A DNA stretch of 64,000 nucleotides from Klebsiella pneumoniae (GTDB lineage Bacteria > Myxococcota_A > UBA796 > SXON01): assembly GCA_945862325.1 (NCBI GenBank), contig CAMAXZ010000001.1, positions 124,001 to 188,000 of the forward strand, in the 5' to 3' direction. The position numbers and the translations under genes are program-made. Within the stretch, counting starts at the first letter, position 1; each line of letters begins with the position of its first letter. The notes beneath the pieces are model-generated. The model did no database searches. It was not told the origin of the DNA and saw only the letters and a list, made by a program, of their open reading frames with translations. Shown here one piece after another: positions 8,673 to 16,695 of the stretch.

Positions 8673-9322
8673 ACGCCATCCACGCCGGCCTGCGCGGCAT
8701 GGCTCAACGCGAAGTCGGACGCACGGCGGCCGCCACGGAGAGGCTCGGCACAGCGCTCGCGCACGAGAGCGCCGACTTCGGCGACGCCCTGGAACGCGAG
8801 GCTCGAACGACGTGCCGGATCGTGGCCCCCGGCGCTCTGCCGGAGGCGGAACATCGCGCCCATGTCGGCCGCGCGCTCTCACGCTCGGTGTCCAGGTCAG
8901 CACAGTCGCTCATCCTCCCGTGGGTGTTTCTGGTCGCCGAGGCGAGCGCGACCGAAGCGACACGACTCCTGCCGTTCGCCCGGACGGTGGACCTCCTCTG
9001 TTCGAGCCCTAAGGTTCGCCCGCTCACGCAACGGCTGCTCGCCCACGAAGCTGAGGCCCGGGGAATCGCGGCGAACGCGCCAGCCGCCGCGGCCGGAGTG
9101 CATGCGACTGTGATGGGCTTCGCTGGTTTGTTCCAAGTCCCCTTGGTGCTCCTCCGGTGTCGCGACCTCGCCGACGTCTCGGAGCTCCGCGCGATCATCG
9201 TGCGCACCGTGCCGCGGGGGGACGCCGCGCGGGAGGTTGTCGCGCTCGCGGCGAGCCTGTTGATGGCCCCGCTACACGACACGGTCGACCGCCACTTGTG
9301 GGCGTTGGAGAAGGCCACATGA
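8669..9322 (+). CDS. Unknown helical protein in the dynamin operon
   Basis: The 217-residue product is largely alpha-helical by composition, rich in Ala, Arg and Leu, and has no family I recognise. Moderately hydrophobic helices (QSLILPWVFLVAEA and VHATVMGFAGLFQVPLVLL) could sit on or in the membrane. There is no signal peptide, Cys cluster or nucleotide-binding motif. Both ends overlap neighbours by 4 bases (ATGA at 8669 and at 9319), so it is translated between two dynamin-like GTPases and is presumably an accessory or regulatory partner of them. That role rests on position only. Confidence 0.7.
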   Translation: MNAIHAGLRGMAQREVGRTAAATERLGTALAHESADFGDALEREARTTCRIVAPGALPEAEHRAHVGRALSRSVSRSAQSLILPWVFLVAEASATEATRLLPFARTVDLLCSSPKVRPLTQRLLAHEAEARGIAANAPAAAAGVHATVMGFAGLFQVPLVLLRCRDLADVSELRAIIVRTVPRGDAAREVVALAASLLMAPLHDTVDRHLWALEKAT

Positions 9323-11220
9323 TGCTCGATGACTGGCGCGCCGTCAGCTTCAGCCTCTCCGCGGACCTTCAATCTGTCGCTGCGACGGCGCGGCGCCGCG
9401 GTGCAGAGGGCATCGCGGGACAGGCGGACGAGCTCCGTCGGCGCGTGGAGGAGCGGCGGTTCCGGGTCGCGGTCGTGGGGGACTTCCGACGTGGAAAGAG
9501 CACGTTCATCAACGCGCTTTTAGGGCGTGAAGTCCTACCGTCCGACATCGCACCGACGACCGCGACCGTCAACCGTGTCACCTACGGCCTGAAGCCAATC
9601 GCCGAACTGCGCTTTCACGACAAGCGCCCTCCGTTGGTCGTCTCCATCGAGGACCTCGCGGGACACGTGACGAAGCTCTCGACCGACGCGGCCGCGCGCG
9701 CGGCCGAGATCGAAGAGGCGGTGATCAGCTACCCCGTCCGGTTCTGTAGGAACGACGTAGATATCTTGGACACTCCCGGGCTGGGCGACGAAGCGACCAT
9801 GACCTCGGTCACGATGCGCTTGCTGCCGACGGTCGACGCGGCGGTTCTGGTGATCATGGCCGACTCGCCGTTCTCGCAGACAGAGGCCGACTTCTTGGAC
9901 CGCCTGCTCGGCGAGGGGCTGACGGAGATCTTCTTCGTCGTGAGCGCCCTCGATCGCATTCGGCGGCCCGCCGACCGGGAGCGCTTGATCGCCTCGATCC
10001 GCGAGCGCATCGCGGCGCGGATCCAGCAGGTCGCTGCGCGACATGACGTCGCAAGCGGGGAACGAGCCGCCTTCGTGGACCGTTACGGGTCACCCGCCGT
10101 GCACGGATGCGCGGCGCTCCTCGCGCTCGAAGGGCGCGCACGGGAGGACGCGGCGTCGATCCAGGCGAGCGGCATGCCGACGCTAGAGGTGGAGCTGGAA
10201 CGTTTCCTCACCCGCGCGGACGAGGCCGGGCTTGCGCGCCGCGTCGACCAAACGGCGAAGCTGGTCCGAGAGCTCGCGAACCATCTCCGGGCGTCTTCCG
10301 CCCGGAACTCGTCGAACGAGCTTGACCTGGAGTTGGGACGCCTCTCCGAGCTGCTCCGTCGTTGCGATGAGGTCATGGACGAGGTCCGGCGGGTCCGCAC
10401 GGACACCCTGGCCGCCGCCGCTGCCGCGCTGCGCCATGCGGATCTGCGCGCCGACCTGTCGTCCGCCGTTACGGAGGTCGTGCTGAAACAAGACGTTACG
10501 GATTACTGGCCTGCGCGGTACGACGAGTTCGTCGTCCTCGCCGCGACCCGAGTCCGAGAGGCGGCGCTTGGAGTGTATCGCCGAGAGCTCACGAACCTGG
10601 CGTTCCAACTCTCCGCACGGCTCGGCACGGCGCTGGCGTCTGAGGGGCCGGCGATCGAGGAGGCCGTTCGATACGTCCTCGCGCACGTGGCAGAGGTCCA
10701 GAGCGGGCTCCGGGGAGTTGCGCCGGGCCCGGCCTGGCCGGGTGGCGGCGGGCCCTCCCTGCCCACGCTCGACGTCGCGGCCGCGGCGGAGCCGATGGTC
10801 CCGGCGGGGTCCGCCATCGTCGCGTCGCTCCGAGACCCTTCGTTTCTGGCTGCGCTCGAGGCGGTCAAGAAGCGCAATGCGCTTGACGCCTTCTTCGCTC
10901 TAGACTTCGTCGGCGTCCGGGCCAAGTGGCAGAGTGACGCGATGCCGTTGGTATGGGAGTGTGTTTCGGCTCCGCTCGCGTCGACCCCGACGCGACGCGC
11001 GATCACCGACCACATTGACGCCACCTCGCGCGCGTGGCACCTCTCGGACAACCCGCTGCGCACCGGCGTTCACCTGGCGCGCGAGCAGCTCGTGGCAACG
11101 CGGGAGCGCGCGGCGGCCCTCCGTGAGCGGGAAGCCGCGGACACCGACTCCGTCTTGCGCGACCTCGAGGCGCTCGCGACTCGCTTGGTGGGGCTCCGCG
11201 CAAAGCTCCTTCGCCGGTGA
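9319..11220 (+). CDS. Dynamin-like GTPase 3 with altered G4 motif
   Basis: About 633 residues. G1 is GDFRRGKST (54-62) and G3 DTPG (151-154). The position of the N/TKxD base-recognition motif reads SALD (209-212), so the Asp is kept but the Asn is lost. The G domain closely matches that of dynamin 1 (shared blocks VNRVTYGL, HVTKL, DTPGL, SPFS, EADFL). Unlike the other two, no clear transmembrane or paddle region is visible. The C-terminal third is a charged helix (ATRERAAALREREAADTD), suggesting a soluble partner that assembles with the membrane-bound ones. GGAG-type ribosome binding sequence (9307-9314) precedes ATG 9319, which overlaps the previous stop. This is the last gene of the operon. 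Confidence 0.87.
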   Translation: MMLDDWRAVSFSLSADLQSVAATARRRGAEGIAGQADELRRRVEERRFRVAVVGDFRRGKSTFINALLGREVLPSDIAPTTATVNRVTYGLKPIAELRFHDKRPPLVVSIEDLAGHVTKLSTDAAARAAEIEEAVISYPVRFCRNDVDILDTPGLGDEATMTSVTMRLLPTVDAAVLVIMADSPFSQTEADFLDRLLGEGLTEIFFVVSALDRIRRPADRERLIASIRERIAARIQQVAARHDVASGERAAFVDRYGSPAVHGCAALLALEGRAREDAASIQASGMPTLEVELERFLTRADEAGLARRVDQTAKLVRELANHLRASSARNSSNELDLELGRLSELLRRCDEVMDEVRRVRTDTLAAAAAALRHADLRADLSSAVTEVVLKQDVTDYWPARYDEFVVLAATRVREAALGVYRRELTNLAFQLSARLGTALASEGPAIEEAVRYVLAHVAEVQSGLRGVAPGPAWPGGGGPSLPTLDVAAAAEPMVPAGSAIVASLRDPSFLAALEAVKKRNALDAFFALDFVGVRAKWQSDAMPLVWECVSAPLASTPTRRAITDHIDATSRAWHLSDNPLRTGVHLAREQLVATRERAAALREREAADTDSVLRDLEALATRLVGLRAKLLRR

Positions 11221-11373
11221 GCCGACCTCCGCCCGCCGGCTCAACACCACCGCCTCGAGCCCGCGCCGGTCCGGGTCGATCACGAACGGCGCCTCGCCCA
11301 AGTGCGTGACGCCGATGGAGGAGGTCGAACACGCGGAGCGCCAGCGTGATCGGCCCATCGCCGCGAGAAGCCC

Positions 11374-12678
11374 TCACCACGCGCTCACCACACGCCCCAG
11401 GAACAGCACCGCTCCCGTCGGGCGATCGCGGACGACGAACAGGAACGGACGATCGACCGTGAGCGTGACGGGCTCCGGCACGGAGTCTTCGTCGATGACG
11501 ACGGCGGTCGCGGCGGCCGCCTCGGTTCCCTCTTCGTCGATGGCGACGAACGCCTGGTGGAACACCCCGGTGACGGTCAGGTCCGCCGTGGAGCTCATTC
11601 CGGAGAAGTCCGACGTGACGGGATCGAAGGCGGACGGCATCCCGAGCGCGCCGAGCGCCGGCACGAGATCCGCCTCGGTGCGCAGGTTGAGGCGCGGCAT
11701 CGCGAGGGTGAGCGCGCAGCGGTCCATGCCGCCGAGCACGGCGTCGAGCGTGGACCCTTCGAAGGAAGCCTCGAAGGCGGAGAAGGTGCCCGCGTCGGGC
11801 ACGATCAGCACCATGTCGAGCTGCTCCCCGACGTACGGCAGGCTCGCGGCCGTCCAACCGGCGCCCGACGCGCAGATCGAGTCGAGCTGACCGTGCATCG
11901 TCGGCACCGTGACCGCGGTGCCGTCGAGCAGGGTGAAGGGGTCGTCGGTGGTGGCGGACGACGCGAACGGTACGCTCCACGACGCCTTGAAGTAGATCGC
12001 GTTGGTGAGCACGAGGCGGGTGGCGGCCGAGATCGACCCCGCCGGGAGCAGGTCGACGATGCGGGTGTTCGTCACCGACTCCACCCACTCGTTGATCGCG
12101 ACGCGGGACCCCTCCGGGTCCGAAGAGAAGTCGAGGAGGTGCATCGCGGCGTCGTACTGCGAGGCGAGCACGTCGAGGAACGGCGCCTCGAACGCGAAGC
12201 CGCTCTGCCCGAACGTCTGGTTGACGATGCTCAGCTCGAACCCGTCGCCCTCGGCGTCCTCCGGCAGCGCCGCGCGGCTGTCGAGCGCGAGATCCAGCGC
12301 GTTGAACGCCGCGTGGGTCGTCTCCTCGGGGAGGGTGGTCCGCAGCGTGTCCGCCATCTCCGTCTCCGTGACACCTCCGGCGCCGGCCCACGTCATCGCG
12401 AGGGCCACCGAGACGCTGTGCGGCGAGAAGAAGAGGTTCTCCGACGGCGTCGCGAGCTCGTGGTACAGGTCGACGGCGAACGCGCGGTTGCCCTCGGTGA
12501 GCGCCTCGATGTCCGCGGAGGTGGCGGCGGGGCTCGACTCGCGCGCGCGCGAAGACGCCACGCGCTCCCCCGGCGGGACGATCGCGACATCGGCGTCGGT
12601 GTCGTCGGTGGCGGTCGGATCGGTGCTCACGCAGCCCAAGGCGACGAGGGTGGCGAGGATCAGCGCGGATCGTGGCAT
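11374..12678 (-). CDS. Serpin lipoprotein, P1 residue predicted Asp
   Basis: The 434-residue protein has a lipobox ending at Cys16 (LVALGC), an Asp/Thr-rich linker, and then a complete serpin fold of normal length. The reactive-centre hinge EEGTEAAAATAV is close to the inhibitory consensus, meaning small residues at P12-P9 and Thr at P14. Counting from Gly384 as P15 puts Asp398 at P1 and Ser399 at P1', with P4-P1 reading IDED. Serpins trap serine or cysteine proteases by cleavage at P1; Asp at P1 points to caspase- or granzyme-B-like proteases rather than trypsin-like ones. The ATG is supported by GGAG five bases upstream. As a lipoprotein it probably protects the cell surface or periplasm. 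The target protease is unknown. Confidence 0.9.
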   Translation of the reverse strand: MPRSALILATLVALGCVSTDPTATDDTDADVAIVPPGERVASSRARESSPAATSADIEALTEGNRAFAVDLYHELATPSENLFFSPHSVSVALAMTWAGAGGVTETEMADTLRTTLPEETTHAAFNALDLALDSRAALPEDAEGDGFELSIVNQTFGQSGFAFEAPFLDVLASQYDAAMHLLDFSSDPEGSRVAINEWVESVTNTRIVDLLPAGSISAATRLVLTNAIYFKASWSVPFASSATTDDPFTLLDGTAVTVPTMHGQLDSICASGAGWTAASLPYVGEQLDMVLIVPDAGTFSAFEASFEGSTLDAVLGGMDRCALTLAMPRLNLRTEADLVPALGALGMPSAFDPVTSDFSGMSSTADLTVTGVFHQAFVAIDEEGTEAAAATAVVIDEDSVPEPVTLTVDRPFLFVVRDRPTGAVLFLGRVVSAW

Positions 12679-12778
12679 GAGGTCTCCGTGCGGCGACCGG
12701 GGATGCAATCTACGTGCCGCGTCGTGGGGTCGCCCGGCGTGCGGCAGCGTACGCGCGAACGAGGTACGGCTCGCGACG

Positions 12779-14329
12779 ATGGACGCCAGCCCCCCGCCCG
12801 ACGAGCTCGAGGCCCTCCGCGCGCGTTGCGCGGCGCTCGAGGCCCGCACCCGCGACCTCGACGTGCTCCGCCGCTTCGCGACCGCGATGCTCGAGGTCGA
12901 GGGCGACGTCCCCGGCACCTTGTGGGAGCTGGCGACGCAGGTCATGGGCGCGCTCGGCCTCGAGGACTGCGTGATCTACCTGCGCGAAGGCGAGTGGCTG
13001 CACCAGCGCGCCGCCTTCGGCCCGAAGAACCCGATGGGCACGGAGATCCTGCATCCGATTCGGATCCGCGTGGGCGAGGGCATCGTCGGCACCGCGGCCG
13101 CATCCGGGCTGCCTCAGCTCGTCCCGGACACGCGCGTCGACGGTCGGTACATCCTCGACGACGCGCCTCGGCTGTCCGAGCTCGCGGTCCCGCTCGTGGT
13201 CGACGGCGTCGTCGAGGGCGTCCTCGACAGCGAGCACTCCACCGCGGGGTTCTACACGCCGTGGCACGTCGACCTGTTCGTGGCGCTGGCCTCCGTGGCC
13301 GCGGCACGAATCCACCGCGCTCGCCTCGCGGACGAGCGCCGTCGGCTGCAAGAGCTCGACCCGCTTTCGGGCCAGCTCAACCGTCGGACCCTCCTCGCGC
13401 GCGCCGACGACGCCCTGCGCGCGGGGCCGGTCGCGATGGTGTTCCTCGACATCGACGGGTTCGGACGGTTGAATGACACGTATGGCCCGTCCCTGGGCGA
13501 CGCGCTCCTCCGCGAGGCGGGGAGGCGCATCGCGGCGGAGGTCGGGCCCGCCGGGTTCGTCGGCCGCAGCGGCGCCGACGAGTTCGTGGTGGTCACACAC
13601 CCCGACACCGCGAGCCCCCTCGCTCAGCGGCTGCGGATGGCCCTCGCGAGCCCGTTCGAGCTCGACGGCCGGCTGCTCGGCGCCGAGACCTTGGCCCGAT
13701 GGACCGACCCGACGAACGGGCCGATCCCGCCCGCGCTGTTCATCGCCGCGGCGGAGGAGTCGGGCCACATCGCCGCGCTCGGCCGTCACCTCCGCGCACG
13801 CACGCTCGCGCACCTGGCCGGCGTCGCGTCGGCGGGCCTCTGCTTCAACGTCAACGTCTCGGCCCTGGAGCTCGGCATGCCGGGCTTCGGCGAGCGGCTC
13901 CTCGCCGAGATCGCGGAGACCGCGGTGCCGCTGGACGCGCTCGCCGTCGAGCTCACGGAGACGGCGCTCCTGTCGGGAGAGGGCGAGGCCCTGCGGAACC
14001 TCGAGGTCATCACCGCCGCGGGCCTCCGGCTCGTCCTCGACGACTTCGGCACCGGCTACGCATCCCTCTCGTCGCTCACGAGCTGCCCGTTCGGCGGCGT
14101 GAAGATCGACCGGCAGTTCGTGCTCGGCATGGCCAGCCGCCCGAAGGACGCCGCGGTCGTGCGCGCGATCCTCTCGCTCGCGCGCTCGATGGGCATGACG
14201 GTGACGGCGGAGGGCGTCGAGACCGCGGCGCACGCCGCGCTGTTGCGGGACGCCGGCTGCGAACAGGCCCAGGGCTGGGCGTTCGGCCGACCGATGCCGT
14301 TCGCCAGGTTCGCCGAGCTGATGGCGTGA
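12779..14329 (+). CDS. GAF-GGDEF-EAL cyclic-di-GMP protein with compressed GGDEF/EAL junction
   Basis: About 516 residues. An N-terminal coiled segment leads into a GAF-like sensor domain (about 25-180), then a GGDEF-type domain with FLDIDGFGRLND and GADEF (265-269) in place of GGDEF, then an EAL domain. The EAL domain retains the expected phosphodiesterase residues: Glu303 (in ETL replacing EAL), NVNVSA, ELTET, LDDFGTGY, VKIDRQF, TAEGVET and QAQG. The end of the GGDEF domain and the first strand of the EAL domain are missing: SPFELDGRLL runs straight into GAETLARW. Cyclase activity is doubtful; phosphodiesterase activity is plausible. The frame is open well upstream, but domain sequence starts near ATG 12779. 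It overlaps the amidase gene by 4 bases. Confidence 0.85.
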   Translation: MDASPPPDELEALRARCAALEARTRDLDVLRRFATAMLEVEGDVPGTLWELATQVMGALGLEDCVIYLREGEWLHQRAAFGPKNPMGTEILHPIRIRVGEGIVGTAAASGLPQLVPDTRVDGRYILDDAPRLSELAVPLVVDGVVEGVLDSEHSTAGFYTPWHVDLFVALASVAAARIHRARLADERRRLQELDPLSGQLNRRTLLARADDALRAGPVAMVFLDIDGFGRLNDTYGPSLGDALLREAGRRIAAEVGPAGFVGRSGADEFVVVTHPDTASPLAQRLRMALASPFELDGRLLGAETLARWTDPTNGPIPPALFIAAAEESGHIAALGRHLRARTLAHLAGVASAGLCFNVNVSALELGMPGFGERLLAEIAETAVPLDALAVELTETALLSGEGEALRNLEVITAAGLRLVLDDFGTGYASLSSLTSCPFGGVKIDRQFVLGMASRPKDAAVVRAILSLARSMGMTVTAEGVETAAHAALLRDAGCEQAQGWAFGRPMPFARFAELMA

Positions 14330-15660
14330 GGCCCCCCACGGCACGCGCGCTCGTGGACGGGCTGGCCGTCGGGCGTTGGACGAGCCGCGAGCTCACCGAG
14401 GCGTTCCTCGCGCGGATGGTCGCGTCCGACCTCCACGCCGTGTGCACGGTGGAAGCCGACCGCGCCCGTCGCGACGCGGCGGCGTCCGACGAACGACGCG
14501 CCCGCGGCGCGCCGCTCGGCCCCCTCGACGGGCTCCCGGTCACCCTCAAGGACGCGATGCGCGTCGCCGGCAGCCGCACCACCTACGGGTTGTGGCTCTA
14601 CCGCGGGTACGTCCCGACGCGGTCGAGCGCCGCGGCGGACGCGCTCCTCCGCCAAGGGGTCGTCTTGCTCGGCCGCACGACCGTGCCCACCGGCTCGTTC
14701 GACTGGAACGGAAAGAACGAGGTGTTCCCGGAGTGTGTCAACCCACACGACCGTTCGCGGAGCCCCGGCGGGAGCTCCGCCGGCGCCGCGGCCGCCGTGG
14801 CCGCGGGCCTGTCTCCGCTCGACGTCGGCTCCGACCTCGGCGGCTCCATCCGGGTCCCGTGTCACTTCTGCGGGGTGGCCGGCCTCCGCACGACCGACGG
14901 GTGGGTGCCGGCCGCCGATTGCGGTCCGGAGGGCCTTCCCCTCGGCTACGAGCACCTCGTCGCCCTGGGCCCGATCGCCGCGTCCGCGGACGATCTTTCG
15001 CTCGTGCTCGACGTGTGGGCCGAAGCGTTCCCGGTCGCCGAGAAGCCCCTCGTCGACGGCCCGATCGCGGTCTCCACCACGTTCGCGGGTCTCGCCCCGG
15101 ACCCCGCCACGCGCCGCGCGCTCGAGCGTTGGGCGGACGGGCGCGCCGTCGTCGAGGCGGCGCCCGACGTCGATCCGTACGAAGCGTGCCGGGTGTGGGG
15201 CATCGTCTGCGGCTTCGAGTTCGCGCGCGGGATGCCGGCCTTCGCGCGCCACGCGCCCGGGCGTTGGATCTACGGGGCCGCGATGATCCGTCCCCGGCTC
15301 GGGCCGGGTCTGTTCACCGACGCCTTCGTCGCGGGCGTGCACGCCACCCCCGCCGAGTACGCCACGGCGATGCGCCGCCGCGCGGAGGTCCACGCCGTGG
15401 TCGACGCGTTCTTCGCGCGCCACCGGGCCTGGGCGCTGCCCGTGTGCGGGGGCCCGGCCCTGCCGCTCACCTCGAGCGGCCGCGCGATCGACGGCGTGCC
15501 GTACGCGACGTGGATCGGCGCGTGGAACGCCCCGACAGCGCTGTTCGGCACTCCTGCGCTCACCGTCCCGCTCCCGACCGTGGGGCTGCCCATCGGCCTC
15601 CAGATCCACGGGCCCCGGTATGGCGATCGGGCGCTGGTTCGAGCGTGTTCGACGGCGTAG
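14326..15660 (+). CDS. Amidase-signature family amidase
   Basis: The 444-residue enzyme carries the Ser-cisSer-Lys triad of the amidase signature family: the lysine in PVTLKDAM, the cis-Ser region SPGGSSAGAAAAVAAG and the nucleophile Ser in SDLGGSIRVP. Members hydrolyse carboxamides to acid and ammonia. There is no signal peptide, so it is cytoplasmic, and the substrate is not evident. It is distinguished from GatA by the lack of any gatB/gatC neighbour and its shorter length. The GTG start overlaps the stop of the preceding cyclic-di-GMP gene (GTGA). The 3' end lies 12 bases from the convergent dipeptidase gene. Confidence 0.88.
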   Translation: MRPPTARALVDGLAVGRWTSRELTEAFLARMVASDLHAVCTVEADRARRDAAASDERRARGAPLGPLDGLPVTLKDAMRVAGSRTTYGLWLYRGYVPTRSSAAADALLRQGVVLLGRTTVPTGSFDWNGKNEVFPECVNPHDRSRSPGGSSAGAAAAVAAGLSPLDVGSDLGGSIRVPCHFCGVAGLRTTDGWVPAADCGPEGLPLGYEHLVALGPIAASADDLSLVLDVWAEAFPVAEKPLVDGPIAVSTTFAGLAPDPATRRALERWADGRAVVEAAPDVDPYEACRVWGIVCGFEFARGMPAFARHAPGRWIYGAAMIRPRLGPGLFTDAFVAGVHATPAEYATAMRRRAEVHAVVDAFFARHRAWALPVCGGPALPLTSSGRAIDGVPYATWIGAWNAPTALFGTPALTVPLPTVGLPIGLQIHGPRYGDRALVRACSTA

Positions 15661-15672
15661 GGCGTGCCGCGG

Positions 15673-16695
15673 TCACCTCTCGCCCGCGCCCTCGTACACC
15701 CGCAGGAAGTTCTCCGCGTACACCGCCCGTATCTCCTCGTCGCTCCACCCGATCCGCAACAGCGCCTCGGTGAGGTTCACGAGCTGGTCGGCGCTGCGAA
15801 GATCGGCGGGGTACGTGGCGAACCCCTCCCAGTCGGTGCCCACGGCCGCGTGTCGGACGCCCACGGTGGCGCGGATGTGGTCGAGATGCCGGGCCACCTG
15901 CGCGGCGCCGCCCGCCCCGATGATCGGCGAGACGAACATCGTGCCCACGACCCCGTCGGTGCGGGCCACGGCGCGCAGCACGTCGTCGTCGACCGCCCGC
16001 ACGCTCGCGTGCACCGCGGCGCAGCCGGTGTGCGACACCATCACGGGGCGGGTGGCCCGACCACACGCGTCGAGGGCGGCGCGCCGCCCGACATGGGCGA
16101 GGTCGACGACGAGGCCGAAGTAGTCGCACGCCTCGACGAGCGCGTGCCCCCACGGGCTCAGCGGCGCGGTGTTGCTGGCGCCCCAACCCACCTGGGGACG
16201 GCAGGCGGGGTTCGCGGTGAAGTGCGCGAAGCCGACCGCCCGCAGGCCGGCCTCGCGCATCCACCCGAGCTCTTCGATGCGGCCGCCGAGCCCGTGCGCG
16301 CCTTCGAGCGCGCCGAACACGGCGATGCGCCCCTGGCCCCGAGCGGCCCTCACGGCCTCGGCGTCTCCGGCGAACGCCAGCTCCTCCGGCGCCCGCGCGA
16401 TCTCCGCGCGCATGCGGGCGAGGTTCGCGGCGACCGCGAGCGGCGCGCGTCGCGGCGCGAGGGGGTCGACGACGATGCCGAGCGCCATCGCGCACACGTT
16501 GCCTTCGCGCAGACGCGGCAGGTCGACGTGTCCGAACAGCGGCGCCCCCGGCAGGCGGTTCGGGGCGTGGCGACGGCCCCACTGCCACCCCAGGAAGCGC
16601 GTGGTGAGCAGGAGATCGCAGTGGAGGTCGATCACGGGGGACGCGGCATGGACGCGCCGGGCCTCTTCCGAGACGCCGAGCTCGAGCTGCTTCAT
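15673..16695 (-). CDS. Membrane dipeptidase (peptidase family M19)
   Basis: The 340-residue enzyme matches renal-dipeptidase-type M19 peptidases in length and metal site: HxD in VIDLHCDLLL, the bridging Glu in ALEGAHGLGG, and two later His ligands in VSHTG and DLAHVG. VGTDWEGFA lies near the C-terminus, where family members have an Asp-rich loop. It would hydrolyse dipeptides, including L-D or D-amino-acid dipeptides. No signal peptide is visible. Its ATG overlaps the stop of the LuxC-like gene as ATGA, so it is the third gene of a minus-strand operon with an acyltransferase-like protein and an acyl-CoA reductase, an unusual combination. Confidence 0.85.
   Translation of the reverse strand: MKQLELGVSEEARRVHAASPVIDLHCDLLLTTRFLGWQWGRRHAPNRLPGAPLFGHVDLPRLREGNVCAMALGIVVDPLAPRRAPLAVAANLARMRAEIARAPEELAFAGDAEAVRAARGQGRIAVFGALEGAHGLGGRIEELGWMREAGLRAVGFAHFTANPACRPQVGWGASNTAPLSPWGHALVEACDYFGLVVDLAHVGRRAALDACGRATRPVMVSHTGCAAVHASVRAVDDDVLRAVARTDGVVGTMFVSPIIGAGGAAQVARHLDHIRATVGVRHAAVGTDWEGFATYPADLRSADQLVNLTEALLRIGWSDEEIRAVYAENFLRVYEGAGER

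Noticed and set aside
7970-9322. Plus-strand frame of 450 codons covering the end of dynamin 2 and the next gene
   Set aside because: Only its last part, from ATG 8669, has protein-like composition; the upstream part is a shifted frame of dynamin 2.
11221-11373. Possible gene remnant on the minus strand between dynamin 3 and the serpin
   Set aside because: A short protein-like stretch (THLGEAPFVIDPD) is visible, but there is no start, stop context or recognisable family, so it is not listed as a gene.
11003-12391. Minus-strand frame overlapping the serpin gene
   Set aside because: Sequence is Arg/His-rich without domain features; the serpin frame covers the same DNA with full family motifs.
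13699-15660. Long plus-strand frame apparently extending the amidase by 209 residues
   Set aside because: The extra part overlaps the EAL-encoding region in another frame and is Arg/Gly-rich nonsense; amidase sequence starts at GTG 14326.
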